Made by a program: the position numbers and the translations under genes. A stretch of DNA of 64,000 bases from UBA5486 sp036744795 (GTDB lineage Bacteria > Bacillota > UBA4882 > UBA10575): assembly GCA_036744795.1 (NCBI GenBank), contig DAIOHK010000001.1, positions 70,715 through 134,714 of the forward strand, given 5' to 3'. Below the pieces are notes generated by a model, which had not been told where the DNA came from, did not search any database, and worked only from the letters and a program-made list of their open reading frames with translations. Shown here in pieces: positions 8,774 through 17,545 of this stretch (position 1 is its first letter; each line of letters begins with the position of its first letter).

Positions 8774-9391
8774 CTAATTCCATTTTACACTAAAAATGTC
8801 AGGCATTGCACTAATTTCTTCAATAACCTTTGCTTTATTTATATTATACCCTTTAACCTGAAAGGAAATGAGGGCCTTTTTATTTTCTTCATCAATTTCT
8901 AAATTAATATTTTTTATACTTATTCCATTATTAGCGAGGATTTGACAGAACATTGCTAAAATTCCCGGTCGATCTTTTATCACCGCCTGGATTACCTCTG
9001 TTTTTGAAATATTTAACCTCTTTTCTAGATTATCTAAATAAACTAATACTAATACTGAAAAAAAAGTAGTTACAATCCCACCAAGATAAAAACCGCTTCC
9101 AATTGCAAGTCCAATTCCTGCTACCACCCAAAGACTAGCTGCCGTAGTTAAACCCCGGATACTAGTACCTTCTCTTAGAATAGTCCCTGCACCTAAAAAG
9201 CCAATACCACTAACTACTTGTGCAGCAAGCCTAGCCGGATCACGATTGGTAACTTCCGGGAAACCATAAACTGAAATCAACATAATTAAACAAGAACCTA
9301 AGGAAACAAGAGCGTGAGTACGTAGTCCGGCCGGGCGACCATGTTTTTCCCTTTCTAGACCAATAAATGCTCCCATTAAAGTAGCGATCAT
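8774..9391 (-). CDS. MgtC/SapB family membrane protein with C-terminal ACT-like domain
   Basis: The membrane part (about residues 1-120) has the MgtC/SapB signatures FIGLEREKHGRPAGLRTH, VSGIGFLGAGTIL and GLTTAASLW and about four hydrophobic helices. Residues about 130-205 look like an ACT-type regulatory domain (KDRPGILAMFCQILANNGIS). MgtC proteins modulate magnesium homeostasis and, in pathogens, ATP synthase; here only a membrane role is safe. The ATG at 9391 removes part of the first helix. Nine in-frame codons upstream (to 9418) read IFEIIGRL after an ATT that is ideally spaced from GGAGGGG, so the true start may be this rare ATT. Confidence 0.85.
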   Translation of the reverse strand: MIATLMGAFIGLEREKHGRPAGLRTHALVSLGSCLIMLISVYGFPEVTNRDPARLAAQVVSGIGFLGAGTILREGTSIRGLTTAASLWVVAGIGLAIGSGFYLGGIVTTFFSVLVLVYLDNLEKRLNISKTEVIQAVIKDRPGILAMFCQILANNGISIKNINLEIDEENKKALISFQVKGYNINKAKVIEEISAMPDIFSVKWN

Positions 9392-9591
9392 TAATCTACC
9401 AATAATTTCGAATATAATTTTGACCCCTCCCTAACAAGAACTTTTCTTCTTTCTAATGCATTCTTAGAGTTATTATCCCTTTTCCCTTCTTTTATACAAT
9501 TCACACCTTATCATAATTAAATGCTAGCAATATAGTCTACAGCCCCCAAATCAAATTCTCACCATAAGCTTGCATCCAATTACATGCATCT

Positions 9592-9622
9592 TTAAAAACA
9601 GCCACCTTGTATGGTGGCTGTT
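9592..9622 (-). terminator. Terminator after the zinc-ribbon membrane gene
   Basis: The perfect 10-bp stem AACAGCCACC / GGTGGCTGTT has a 6-base loop and is followed by T residues on the minus strand. It lies about 130 bases past the stop at 9754, with a repeat copy in between. Confidence 0.7.
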
Positions 9623-9635
9623 AATTTACAGTTTA

Positions 9636-9726
9636 CAGAATTGCATCAGAATAATCTATTGATTGCCCATTTAATTACACGCTTGATTGCGAATAAATAA
9701 ACCTTAAGGCAATTTGGCAATTCCCC
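9636..9726. repeat. GAATTGCATAATT-family repeat (diverged copy)
   Basis: The ends AGAATTGCATC and TTGGCAATTCCC form an imperfect inverted pair around about 70 AT-rich bases. This is a weak member of the dispersed intergenic family seen at 22609, 49538 and elsewhere. Confidence 0.45.
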
Positions 9727-9753
9727 TATATAATTAATGTAAAAAATCTATAA

Positions 9754-10179
9754 TTAAAACTTAGTGAGATTCATAGAACCACAATGTGGGCAACGCTCAT
9801 CATCCCAATTCACCGTATCATGACAGCGGAGGCATTCTTTTTTAACAGATTTCCGGCAAAATGGACAAAAAGCTAAAATATTATGGATCTTTTTACCGCA
9901 ATGAGGGCATTTAAGAAGATCACCTTTTGGTCTTGATAGTAAGTAAATTACTAAGATCATTATAATCATAAATATAGCTGTACCAATATTGGGAGAAAAA
10001 ATCGAAACAACTGGAAGGAAAGCCCACATAAACCAAGAATAATCTCTTGCCCTCGCATCTTTGTATAGAAAAAAAACAAGCCCAGCCGTAAGCAAAACCT
10101 TTATAATAATCGAAACCACCGTTGGATTCACACTAATCAACTCCAATCTAAAAGCCGTAGATGATATTCTTATATTCAC
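9754..10179 (-). CDS. Membrane protein with C-terminal double zinc ribbon
   Basis: The product has 141 residues. Two hydrophobic helices lie at about residues 20-42 and 50-83. A cytosolic tail follows with paired CxxC knuckles: CPHC near 92, CPFC near 107, CLRC near 117 and CPHC near 131. This arrangement is a double zinc ribbon. Such small proteins are usually adaptors or sensors at the membrane; no specific function can be assigned. The GTG start at 10179 follows a TGGAG Shine-Dalgarno. It lies 23 bases after the PLP-lyase stop on the same strand, so it may be cotranscribed with that gene. Confidence 0.65.
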   Translation of the reverse strand: MNIRISSTAFRLELISVNPTVVSIIIKVLLTAGLVFFLYKDARARDYSWFMWAFLPVVSIFSPNIGTAIFMIIMILVIYLLSRPKGDLLKCPHCGKKIHNILAFCPFCRKSVKKECLRCHDTVNWDDERCPHCGSMNLTKF

Positions 10180-10202
10180 GATTATTCTCCATTTTCCTGC
10201 TT

Positions 10203-11450
10203 TTATAACTCATTTTTTAACTGTTCTAAAATGTAAAGTAGTCCTAGTTTTGCATGGAGATAAGAGAGACACCCTTGAACATAGAGACAATATGGTGGTT
10301 TGAAAGGAGCATCAGCAGTCAATTCGCTGGTAGAACCTGTGATAAAGGTTCCTGCTGCCATTATTACTTTTTCCTTATAACCAGGCATCTCTGCTGGCTC
10401 TGGATGTAAGTAACTCTCTACCGGCGAAATTTGCTGTAAACTTTGGCAGACAGCCATCAATCTTTCGGGAGTACCTAAGTCAATCCTTTGGATAATATCG
10501 GTTCTTGATGCTTTTGAATCAGGTTCAATAGAAAAACCGAGTTTAGCAAAGGCATTACCAAATAAAGATGCGGATTTTAACATCTCAAAGACCCGGTGCG
10601 GAGCATCAAAAAATCCTTGAAAAAACAGGCGTAAGTTGATTAAAGATGGTCCAACCTCACCACCAAGTCCGGGAGCATATAATCTGGAAACAATCTGTTC
10701 AATTAGATCTGCTTTTCCGGCAATGTAACCTCCAGAAGGAACCCAACCAGCGCCCGGATTCTTAATTAAGGACCCGGCAATTAAATCTGCTCCTGCTTCT
10801 AATGGCTCTTGGCGTTCCACAAACTCTCCATAACAATTATCCACAAAAATAACTGGCTTTTTTCTTAGCTTAGATAAAGAAGAAAAAACCTTAGAAAGTT
10901 CCCCAATACTAAAGGATGGTCGAGCCTCATAACCACAAGAACGTTGAAAGGCAACCATTTTTGTTTTTGGTGAAACTTCCTGCAAAAGAAGTTCAATATT
11001 TATACCCCCATCCGCCTGTAAAGGAATAATTTTTACAGTAACCCCATATTCCTGAAGATGTCCGGGAGCTTCTCCGGTTATCCCTAAAGCGGTCCGAAGA
11101 GTATCATATGGTAAACCAGTGGCAAAAATTAGTTCATCACCTGGCCGCAAAACACCCGATAGGCATAGATTAATAGCATGAGTCCCGGAAACAATTTGCT
11201 GCCTAACAAGAGCAGCTTCAGCTACAAATGCCCGGGCATAAACCCGTTCTAATGTTTCACGGCCCAGATCCCCATAACCATATCCAGTCGAAGTGTTAAA
11301 ATGATGAGTACCAACTCTCTCTTCTTTAAAAGCATTTAAGACCTTAGCCTGGTTAAAAAGAGCTGTTTCTTCAAATTTAGCAAAAATCTCTTCTAATTCC
11401 TTTTCAGCATCATTTACTAAATTTAATACTTTGGGATCAATACTCTTCAA
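10203..11450 (-). CDS. PLP-dependent methionine gamma-lyase family / aluminium resistance protein (YnbB-like)
   Basis: This 415-residue protein has the fold-type I PLP architecture of the family called aluminium resistance protein or methionine gamma-lyase family, known as YnbB in Bacillus. Visible features are the N-terminal HFNTSTGYGYGDLGRE, the cofactor region LIFATGLPYDTL, and the likely PLP lysine in AGSLIKNPGAGWVPSGGYI. The true substrate of YnbB-type enzymes is uncertain. The TTG start follows AAAGGAGG. Its position just downstream of hfq matches the Bacillus order. A terminator separates it from hfq, so it may have its own promoter in the 11451-11518 interval, where ATTATGTGC and GCACGTAATAAT form an imperfect inverted repeat. 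Confidence 0.85.
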   Translation of the reverse strand: MKSIDPKVLNLVNDAEKELEEIFAKFEETALFNQAKVLNAFKEERVGTHHFNTSTGYGYGDLGRETLERVYARAFVAEAALVRQQIVSGTHAINLCLSGVLRPGDELIFATGLPYDTLRTALGITGEAPGHLQEYGVTVKIIPLQADGGINIELLLQEVSPKTKMVAFQRSCGYEARPSFSIGELSKVFSSLSKLRKKPVIFVDNCYGEFVERQEPLEAGADLIAGSLIKNPGAGWVPSGGYIAGKADLIEQIVSRLYAPGLGGEVGPSLINLRLFFQGFFDAPHRVFEMLKSASLFGNAFAKLGFSIEPDSKASRTDIIQRIDLGTPERLMAVCQSLQQISPVESYLHPEPAEMPGYKEKVIMAAGTFITGSTSELTADAPFKPPYCLYVQGCLSYLHAKLGLLYILEQLKNEL

Positions 11451-11518
11451 CTATAAGTTCCTCCTTTTCTCTCCACGAGCTATTATGTGCATATAACACT
11501 ACTTTGCACGTAATAATG

Positions 11519-11548
11519 AAAAAAGGGCAGGCTTATGCCACCCTTTTA
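11519..11548 (-). terminator. Terminator after hfq
   Basis: An interrupted stem, AAAAGGG-CA-GGC / GCC-A-CCCTTTT, has a TTAT loop and a T run on the minus strand. It sits 30 bases past the hfq stop. Confidence 0.7.
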
Positions 11549-11578
11549 TTGCAGTTATTAATAAACCCTTTTTATTCT

Positions 11579-11830
11579 TTAATCTAATTCTACCTTCCCA
11601 GGTTCTCCACTAAATTCACGTAAAGGACGAGAAGGTATAATCGTTGAGATCGCATGTTTATAGACTAGTTCAGGCTTCCCCTCACTATCCAAAATCACAG
11701 TAAAGTTATCAAAACCTTTTACCAAACCTCTAAGCTGAAATCCATTAATCAGATATACTGTTACTGGAACACTCTCTTTCCTTACTTGGTTTAAAAAACC
11801 ATCCTGCAAATTAATGACGGGCCTACTCAA
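11579..11830 (-). CDS. hfq: RNA chaperone Hfq
   Basis: The product has 83 residues, the usual size. The Sm1 motif reads VTVYLINGFQLRG then VKGFDNFTVIL, and the Sm2 motif is LVYKHAISTIIPSR. The family forms a hexamer that pairs small RNAs with mRNAs. The TTG start follows GGAGGTGG. It lies 43 bases downstream of miaA, an order conserved in many bacteria, so it is probably part of the miaB-mutS-mutL-miaA-hfq transcript. The C-terminal tail is short and acidic, as is usual in Gram-positive Hfq. Confidence 0.97.
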   Translation of the reverse strand: MSRPVINLQDGFLNQVRKESVPVTVYLINGFQLRGLVKGFDNFTVILDSEGKPELVYKHAISTIIPSRPLREFSGEPGKVELD

Positions 11831-11873
11831 AACATTCCACCTCCAAAAAATACCAATATCTCTATATTTATCT

Positions 11874-12824
11874 TTAAGATATACTATTCGACACTTGCCT
11901 TATTCTACCTTCCAGATATAATAAGATATTTTTGTAACAATCTTCTTCCTTTTCTTCAGTCAACACAAACCATTTCTCTACCGGTTCCCTACGAAACCAT
12001 GTTCCTTGACGTTTAGCATAATTCCTTGTTCTTTTCTTTATTAACTCAATAGCTTCATCCAATGTTGACTGGCCTTTTATTACAGAGACTAGCTCCTTGT
12101 ATCCTAAACCCTGCATTGACTGGAGTTCAAGCCCGTAGCCATGACGAACCAGAGAGGAAACCTCATCAAGAAGTCCATTTTGAATCATCTTTTCGACGCG
12201 TTGATCAATTCTATCGTAAAGCTCTTTTCTATCCCTGGTCAATCCGGCATAAATAATATTGGAGGGCAAAACTTTTCTCCTTGCTTTTTGCAGCTGAGAA
12301 AAAGGTTTACCTGTAGAAAGAGTAACCTCCAAAGCCCGGAGGATCCTCTTTATATCATTGGGGTGAATTTTTTTAGCACTTGCTGGATCTACCTCCAACA
12401 AACGCTGGTACACAGCCCCATTTCCACTATTTTCCGCCTCCCGGCGCAAACTAGCTCTTAATTCTGGATCCGGTGGCGGATCTGGAAAGATAAATCCTTG
12501 GGTTACAGCCCTGATGTATAAACCAGTTCCCCCGGTAAGAACCGGGAGTATCTCTTCCTCATCCAGTCTGCTTTTAACTTTATTATAATTCTCTTGATAA
12601 TCTACTACAGTAAAAGGCTGGTCAGGCTCAACTATATCTATTAAATAATGGGGAATTCCTTTTCGCTCTTCTAATGTTGGTTTAGCAGTTCCAATATCCA
12701 TTCCCCGATAAATTTGCATAGAATCAGCAGAAATAATATGTGCGGAAAAGTATGAAGCTAATCTAATAGTAAGTTCAGTTTTACCTACAGCAGTTGGTCC
12801 TACTAATACAATTAGAGGCCACAT
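11874..12824 (-). CDS. miaA: tRNA dimethylallyltransferase MiaA
   Basis: This 316-residue enzyme puts a dimethylallyl group on A37 of tRNAs that read UNN codons, the step before MiaB. The Walker A loop is GPTAVGKT near the N-terminus, followed by DSMQIYRGMDIGTAKPT and the GGTGLYIRAV motif. The C-terminal region has KRTRNYAKRQGTWFRR. The ATG at 12824 is chosen because GGAGGT precedes it at good spacing; a longer frame back to 12893 would run through the mutL end without a ribosome site. It starts 4 bases after the mutL stop, so translation is probably coupled. Confidence 0.96.
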   Translation of the reverse strand: MWPLIVLVGPTAVGKTELTIRLASYFSAHIISADSMQIYRGMDIGTAKPTLEERKGIPHYLIDIVEPDQPFTVVDYQENYNKVKSRLDEEEILPVLTGGTGLYIRAVTQGFIFPDPPPDPELRASLRREAENSGNGAVYQRLLEVDPASAKKIHPNDIKRILRALEVTLSTGKPFSQLQKARRKVLPSNIIYAGLTRDRKELYDRIDQRVEKMIQNGLLDEVSSLVRHGYGLELQSMQGLGYKELVSVIKGQSTLDEAIELIKKRTRNYAKRQGTWFRREPVEKWFVLTEEKEEDCYKNILLYLEGRIRQVSNSIS

Positions 12825-12828
12825 CTTA

Positions 12829-14610
12829 TTACCTCCGTTTAAACATCTTTTCAATCTCCGCTTTGGAAATTGCAACCATTGTCGGACGCCCATGGGGACA
12901 AGTTTGAGGAATCCTGCTTTCTCGGAGATTTTTAATCAAAGTAGTAGCCTCCACCGCTGATATTCGATCGCCTGCTTTAACCGCCTGACGACATGCCATT
13001 ATTTTGAGCATCCGCTCCCTAGGATTACTTTCGTGATTAACCCCGCATAACCCCAGTTCGTTTATGAGACTTATAAATAGTTCCTGAACATCCTCTACAG
13101 AAAGGGCCTGAGGGCCGGAACGTAAGAGCACTGAACTGCCACCAAACTCTTCAAACTCCCACCCTAATTCTTGAAGGATCGCCCCTTTTTCTTTTGCAGT
13201 AATAAGCTGCTCCTCAGATAATTCCAATGTAATGGGGGTAAGAAAATATTGCATATTATTACTATAATTACTTAAAAGTTGATCATAAATAACCCTTTCA
13301 TGAGCAGCGTGCTGATCAATCAAAATAAGATCAGAAGAATCTTCCCATAGAAGGTAAGTATCAAAAAGGGAAAGTACTGGCGTATCTCCTCTGAAAAGTT
13401 CTTTTTCAGAAACCACATTGGAAGAAGGTACATCCTGCACAAAATCATTTTTTAATGGTAGAGATTTAATCTTTGTATACGCTTCTTCCCTATTACTCAT
13501 ATCATTCTTGGTCACAACCTTCTCTTCTGCAACAAAAGGAAGAACCTGAGAATGATTACTAATATTCTCTTTAACCAGAAAAGAACTAGGTTTATACCGC
13601 GATATCCAGGGAGTCTCAATTACATTATCTCGTAATCCAGATCGAACAATCTCTAAGATCCCGCGAAAAACATCGTTTTCGTTTCTAAACTTAACCTCCA
13701 TCTTAGTAGGATGAACATTAATATCCACTAAATCCAAAGGGATTTCAATATTTAGCAGCAGAAAGGGAAACCGAGCCACCGGTAATAAAGTATCATAGGC
13801 TTTCTCGGCCGCGACAGAGATCATTTTAGAGCTAAATAAACGCCTATTTAAAAAGAAAAATTGATGCCCCCTATTACCTCTGGCGATATTTGGGCGCCCT
13901 AGAAAACCGGTAAGATGAAGGGGACCATAGGAACCTTCTACTGGGAAAAGTTCTTTACAGACCGAAGAACTGAAGATCTGCTCTAAAGTCTGGGCTGCCT
14001 CCCCTGTTCCTGAGGTATGTAAGAGTTCCATATCTTGATGGGTAAGACGAAAGGAGATCTCCGGATAACCAAGGGCCATGCTGGTCACTATCTCTTTTAC
14101 TTTACCTACTTCCGATGGAATACTACGTAAAAACCGTAACCTGGCCGGAGTATTAAAAAATAGATCCTCTACTATAATATTAGTTCCTCTAGGTATTCCA
14201 ACCGCTTCCCTTGAACGAATAACTCCACCCTCCACCCGGATTTTACCCCCTAATGCACCTGCATCAGTAGATGTTTGCAGAGTCATCCGGGAAACCGCAG
14301 CAATACTTGAGAGAGCCTCGCCACGAAAGCCTAATGAATAAGTACTTTTTAGATCTTCGAATTTCCTGATTTTGCTAGTCGCATGCCGTTCTATAGCAAG
14401 TAAAGCATCTTCTCCTTCCATCCCCTCGCCATCATCAATTACCTGAATTCTTTGCCGGCCCCCATTGAGCAGAATAACTTCGATCTTTTGGGCTCCGGCA
14501 TCAATCGAGTTTTCTATCAACTCTTTTACAACCGAAGCTGGGCGTTCAACAACTTCACCTGCAGCAATTTGATCAATCGTAACCCCATCTAAAAGCAAGA
14601 TCTTTCCCAC
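12829..14610 (-). CDS. mutL: DNA mismatch repair protein MutL (endonuclease type)
   Basis: The protein has 593 residues. The N-terminal GHKL ATPase has NSIDAGA, DDGEGM and GFRGEALSSIA, then DLFFNTPARLRFL. A variable linker of about residues 330-410 is followed by the dimerisation and endonuclease domain, with LIDQHAAHERVIYD, ACRQAVKAGD and CPHGRP. These metal-site motifs mark the nicking type of MutL used in bacteria lacking MutH. The last residue of the DQHA-x2-E-x4-E motif is Asp here instead of Glu. The GTG start follows GGAGGTG. The gene lies downstream of mutS, separated by a 322-base interval with a long foldback element. Confidence 0.97.
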   Translation of the reverse strand: MGKILLLDGVTIDQIAAGEVVERPASVVKELIENSIDAGAQKIEVILLNGGRQRIQVIDDGEGMEGEDALLAIERHATSKIRKFEDLKSTYSLGFRGEALSSIAAVSRMTLQTSTDAGALGGKIRVEGGVIRSREAVGIPRGTNIIVEDLFFNTPARLRFLRSIPSEVGKVKEIVTSMALGYPEISFRLTHQDMELLHTSGTGEAAQTLEQIFSSSVCKELFPVEGSYGPLHLTGFLGRPNIARGNRGHQFFFLNRRLFSSKMISVAAEKAYDTLLPVARFPFLLLNIEIPLDLVDINVHPTKMEVKFRNENDVFRGILEIVRSGLRDNVIETPWISRYKPSSFLVKENISNHSQVLPFVAEEKVVTKNDMSNREEAYTKIKSLPLKNDFVQDVPSSNVVSEKELFRGDTPVLSLFDTYLLWEDSSDLILIDQHAAHERVIYDQLLSNYSNNMQYFLTPITLELSEEQLITAKEKGAILQELGWEFEEFGGSSVLLRSGPQALSVEDVQELFISLINELGLCGVNHESNPRERMLKIMACRQAVKAGDRISAVEATTLIKNLRESRIPQTCPHGRPTMVAISKAEIEKMFKRR

Positions 14611-14657
14611 TATTTTTCACCTCCGACTTAGAAAATGCCTTCAAAGAGTGTCGATTC

Positions 14658-14908
14658 ACCTGGCTTTCGTTGTTCTATTCCTAGCCAGGTCAGAATGTTG
14701 CTTCAGCAGTGAAATTGAATTTCTTCATTTAGCATTCTTGGTGAAACGGAGGCTGAAATTGGGTCGAGCGACAGGGAGGTCGCGAGCCGCTTTTTGTCTA
14801 GGATGGACTATAAAGCGGCTACCCTATTTCAGCCGAAGTCGAACCTTAGAATGCTTGAAGAAATTCGCGTGAACCAAGAAACAACTTCTGACCTGGTGGA
14901 AATTATAA
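14658..14908. repeat. Long foldback element between mutS and mutL (MITE-like or structured RNA)
   Basis: The interval folds back on itself through nested arms. CCAGGTCAGAA-TGTTG (14685-14700) pairs with CAACTTCTGACCTGG (14882-14896). GAATTTCTTC-GCATTC (14717-14737) pairs with 14849-14866. GGCTGAAAT-GGGT (14751-14764) pairs with 14821-14834. AGCCGCTTT (14785-14793) pairs with AAAGCGGCT (14812-14820). A side hairpin GCGAC-AGGGAG-GTCGC lies at 14768-14783. Upstream, ACCTGGCT (14658-14665) can compete for AGCCAGGT (14683-14690), which could give two alternative folds. Ends of the same element recur at 8452 and 27331. Confidence 0.7.
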
Positions 14909-14932
14909 CTTAAATCTGGGCAACTACCTATT

Positions 14933-17533
14933 TTAAGCCTTTTTCTTTTGCAAACGCTTCTTCCACCGGAAAAGAATATTCAAAGCCTCAAGGGGTGTTA
15001 CCTCTTCTAAGTTTAGATTAAGCAACTCCTGGTACAAGCTATGGTCATCAGCGTAAAATAGTGGTAACTGAAGAAGAGAACTTCTTTTAGCTACTTTCTG
15101 TGAACGCTCTTTTAACCCCTTCTCTTCCAGCTCAATAAGGACCTCCTCCGCACGGTTCAAAACCTCTTCTGGCAAACCGGCAAGCCTAGCCACTTCAATC
15201 CCATAACTCTGATTTGTACTACCCGGAATAATCTTCCGGAGAAAGACAATCTTCTCTCCATCTCTGGCTACAGCCACATTCAGGTTTTCCACGCCATTTA
15301 AATGCTCAGCCAAAGTTGTTAATTCGTGATAATGAGTAGCAAACAAGCTGCGGGCACCAATTTTATTGGTATCCCAAAGATACTCTAAAACGGCCCAGGC
15401 AATACTTAATCCATCAAAAGTGCTTGTCCCGCGGCCAATTTCATCTAAAATCAACAAACTATCTTCAGTAGCATGATGGAGAATATTTGCCAGTTCACTC
15501 ATTTCCACCATAAATGTACTCTGCCCGCCAACTAAATCATCTGAAGCTCCTACCCGGGTGAAAATCCGGTCTACCAACCCAATCCTGGCTTCTGTGGCCG
15601 GTACAAAAGAACCGATCTGTGCCATTAAAACAATCAAAGCCACTTGTCTCATATACGTAGATTTTCCGGCCATATTAGGACCGGTAATAATCTGCAAGCG
15701 ATGACTTTCCTGATCAAGAATCGTATCATTCGGGACAAATTCGCCCGGAGGCAAAACCTGTTCTACTACCGGATGGCGTCCCTCTTTGATAATAATCACT
15801 TTATCCTGATTGATCTGAGGCCTGATATAATTGTTTTTTACCGCAGTTTCAGCCAGTGCAGCATACACATCAAGCATTGCTAGGATTTCAGCAATAGATT
15901 TCATTGCAGGAAGATCCTCTAGCACCCGCTCACGGAGTTCCAGAAATAGATCATACTCTAGGGAACAGCGACTCTCTTCCGACCCCAGGATTAACTCTTC
16001 GTATTCCTTTAATTTTGGAATGATAAACCTTTCAGCATTGGCTAAGGTTTGTTTTCGGCTATAATCTTCAGGAACTAATGAAAGGTTAGGTTTTGTTACT
16101 TCAATATAATAACCAAAGACCTGATTAAAACCGACTTTCAACGATTTGATCCCGGTTCGCTCCCGTTCCTGTTGTTCTAAGCCGGCAATCCAATTCTTTC
16201 CTTCCCGGGTAGTTACAAGTAGACGATCAAGTCCTTGATGATAACCCTCACGGAAAATATTTCCTTCAGTTAATACCACCGGAGCATCTTCACGGATAGC
16301 AGTGTTTAAAAGTTCAGCTAAATCCGTAAGCGGGTTAATCTCTTCCGCTAGATCAGCAATCGGGCCTGTCTTCTCAGATATTAACTTCTCCTTCAAACCA
16401 GGAAGTAACAGAAGAGTACTTCCTAGAGCTAATAAATCTCGCGGATTAAGCGTTCCGCAAGCAAGCTTTGCCAACAATCTTTGCAGATCACAGGTCCGTC
16501 GCAGTAAAGAACGAATCTCCTCCCTGAGATTATGTAATTGATAAAAAACCTCAACTTTTTCTAAACGATCCTCTATCTCATCCCAGTTACGTAAGGGCTG
16601 CTCAACCCATTTTTTAAGTAGCCTTCCCCCCGCAGCTGTAACCGTACGATCAATAACCGAAAATAGAGAACCTTGAACTTTATTATCTCTAAGCGTGCGA
16701 ACTAGTTCCAAATTCCTACGGGTAAATAGATCAAGATGCATATATTCTCCTAAATGATAGGTACGAAGAGTAGTAAGGTGTTTCAATTGGTTTTTTTGTG
16801 TATCATAGAAATACTCCAAAATCGCACCAGCAGCAGCAATTGCAGCTTCTAGATTCTGGCAGCCAAACCCTTCCAAGGATGAAACCTGAAAATGGGTAAG
16901 TAAAAGCTCTTTGGCATTCTGTAACCGAAAATCGCGGGACGGACGAACCGTTATTAAGATAGAGGTTCGCTGTTTAAGCCAGGTTAATTCTTCCTCTTGA
17001 TCCTCGGATACCAGCAGTTCTTTCGGTTGCCAATGCCATAATTCATCTAAAACTAAAGCGGCATCTGTTGAAAACTCAGTCACCAGAAAATCTCCAGTTG
17101 ACAAGTCTGAGACCGCCAGACCATAACAGCCTCCCACAAGTGCAAGGGCCATCAGATAATTATTACTCTTTTCCTCTAAAAGCTGGTCATCAATAAGTGT
17201 ACCAGGAGTAATAACTCTTACTACTTCCCGTTTAACGAGGCCTTTAGCTTTTTTGGGATCTTCAGTTTGTTCACAGACTGCAACTTTAAAACCCTTTTCG
17301 ATTAATCGGGCAATATAGCTAGTAGCAGCATGGTAAGGAATCCCACACATCGGGATCCGTTTCCCCTGCCCTGCTTCCCTGGAAGTCAGAACAATCTCTA
17401 AAACCTCCGAAGCAGTCTCCGCATCTTCCAGAAACATCTCATAAAAATCACCTAACCGAAAAAGCAGAATTGCATCGGTATGTTCTTTTTTTATTCTTTT
17501 ATACTGTCTAAGCATAGGAGTCTCCTGACTCAA
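14933..17533 (-). CDS. mutS: DNA mismatch repair protein MutS
   Basis: The protein has 866 residues, full length. The mismatch-binding domain I has the Phe-x-Glu motif in LFRLGDFYEMF. The connector, lever and clamp regions are complete. The ATPase has Walker A GPNMAGKSTYMRQ, then DLVGGQSTFMVEM and Walker B LLILDEIGRGTSTFDG. The TTG start follows AGGGGGAATCTGAT. It begins 12 bases after the miaB stop, so the two are probably cotranscribed. It recognises mispaired bases and recruits the endonuclease MutL encoded next. Confidence 0.98.
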   Translation of the reverse strand: MSQETPMLRQYKRIKKEHTDAILLFRLGDFYEMFLEDAETASEVLEIVLTSREAGQGKRIPMCGIPYHAATSYIARLIEKGFKVAVCEQTEDPKKAKGLVKREVVRVITPGTLIDDQLLEEKSNNYLMALALVGGCYGLAVSDLSTGDFLVTEFSTDAALVLDELWHWQPKELLVSEDQEEELTWLKQRTSILITVRPSRDFRLQNAKELLLTHFQVSSLEGFGCQNLEAAIAAAGAILEYFYDTQKNQLKHLTTLRTYHLGEYMHLDLFTRRNLELVRTLRDNKVQGSLFSVIDRTVTAAGGRLLKKWVEQPLRNWDEIEDRLEKVEVFYQLHNLREEIRSLLRRTCDLQRLLAKLACGTLNPRDLLALGSTLLLLPGLKEKLISEKTGPIADLAEEINPLTDLAELLNTAIREDAPVVLTEGNIFREGYHQGLDRLLVTTREGKNWIAGLEQQERERTGIKSLKVGFNQVFGYYIEVTKPNLSLVPEDYSRKQTLANAERFIIPKLKEYEELILGSEESRCSLEYDLFLELRERVLEDLPAMKSIAEILAMLDVYAALAETAVKNNYIRPQINQDKVIIIKEGRHPVVEQVLPPGEFVPNDTILDQESHRLQIITGPNMAGKSTYMRQVALIVLMAQIGSFVPATEARIGLVDRIFTRVGASDDLVGGQSTFMVEMSELANILHHATEDSLLILDEIGRGTSTFDGLSIAWAVLEYLWDTNKIGARSLFATHYHELTTLAEHLNGVENLNVAVARDGEKIVFLRKIIPGSTNQSYGIEVARLAGLPEEVLNRAEEVLIELEEKGLKERSQKVAKRSSLLQLPLFYADDHSLYQELLNLNLEEVTPLEALNILFRWKKRLQKKKA

Positions 17534-17545
17534 ATCAGATTCCCC

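Noticed and set aside
12825..12893. N-terminal extension of MiaA into mutL
   Set aside because: The family starts at the MWPLIVLVGPTA segment and GGAGGT is positioned for the ATG at 12824.
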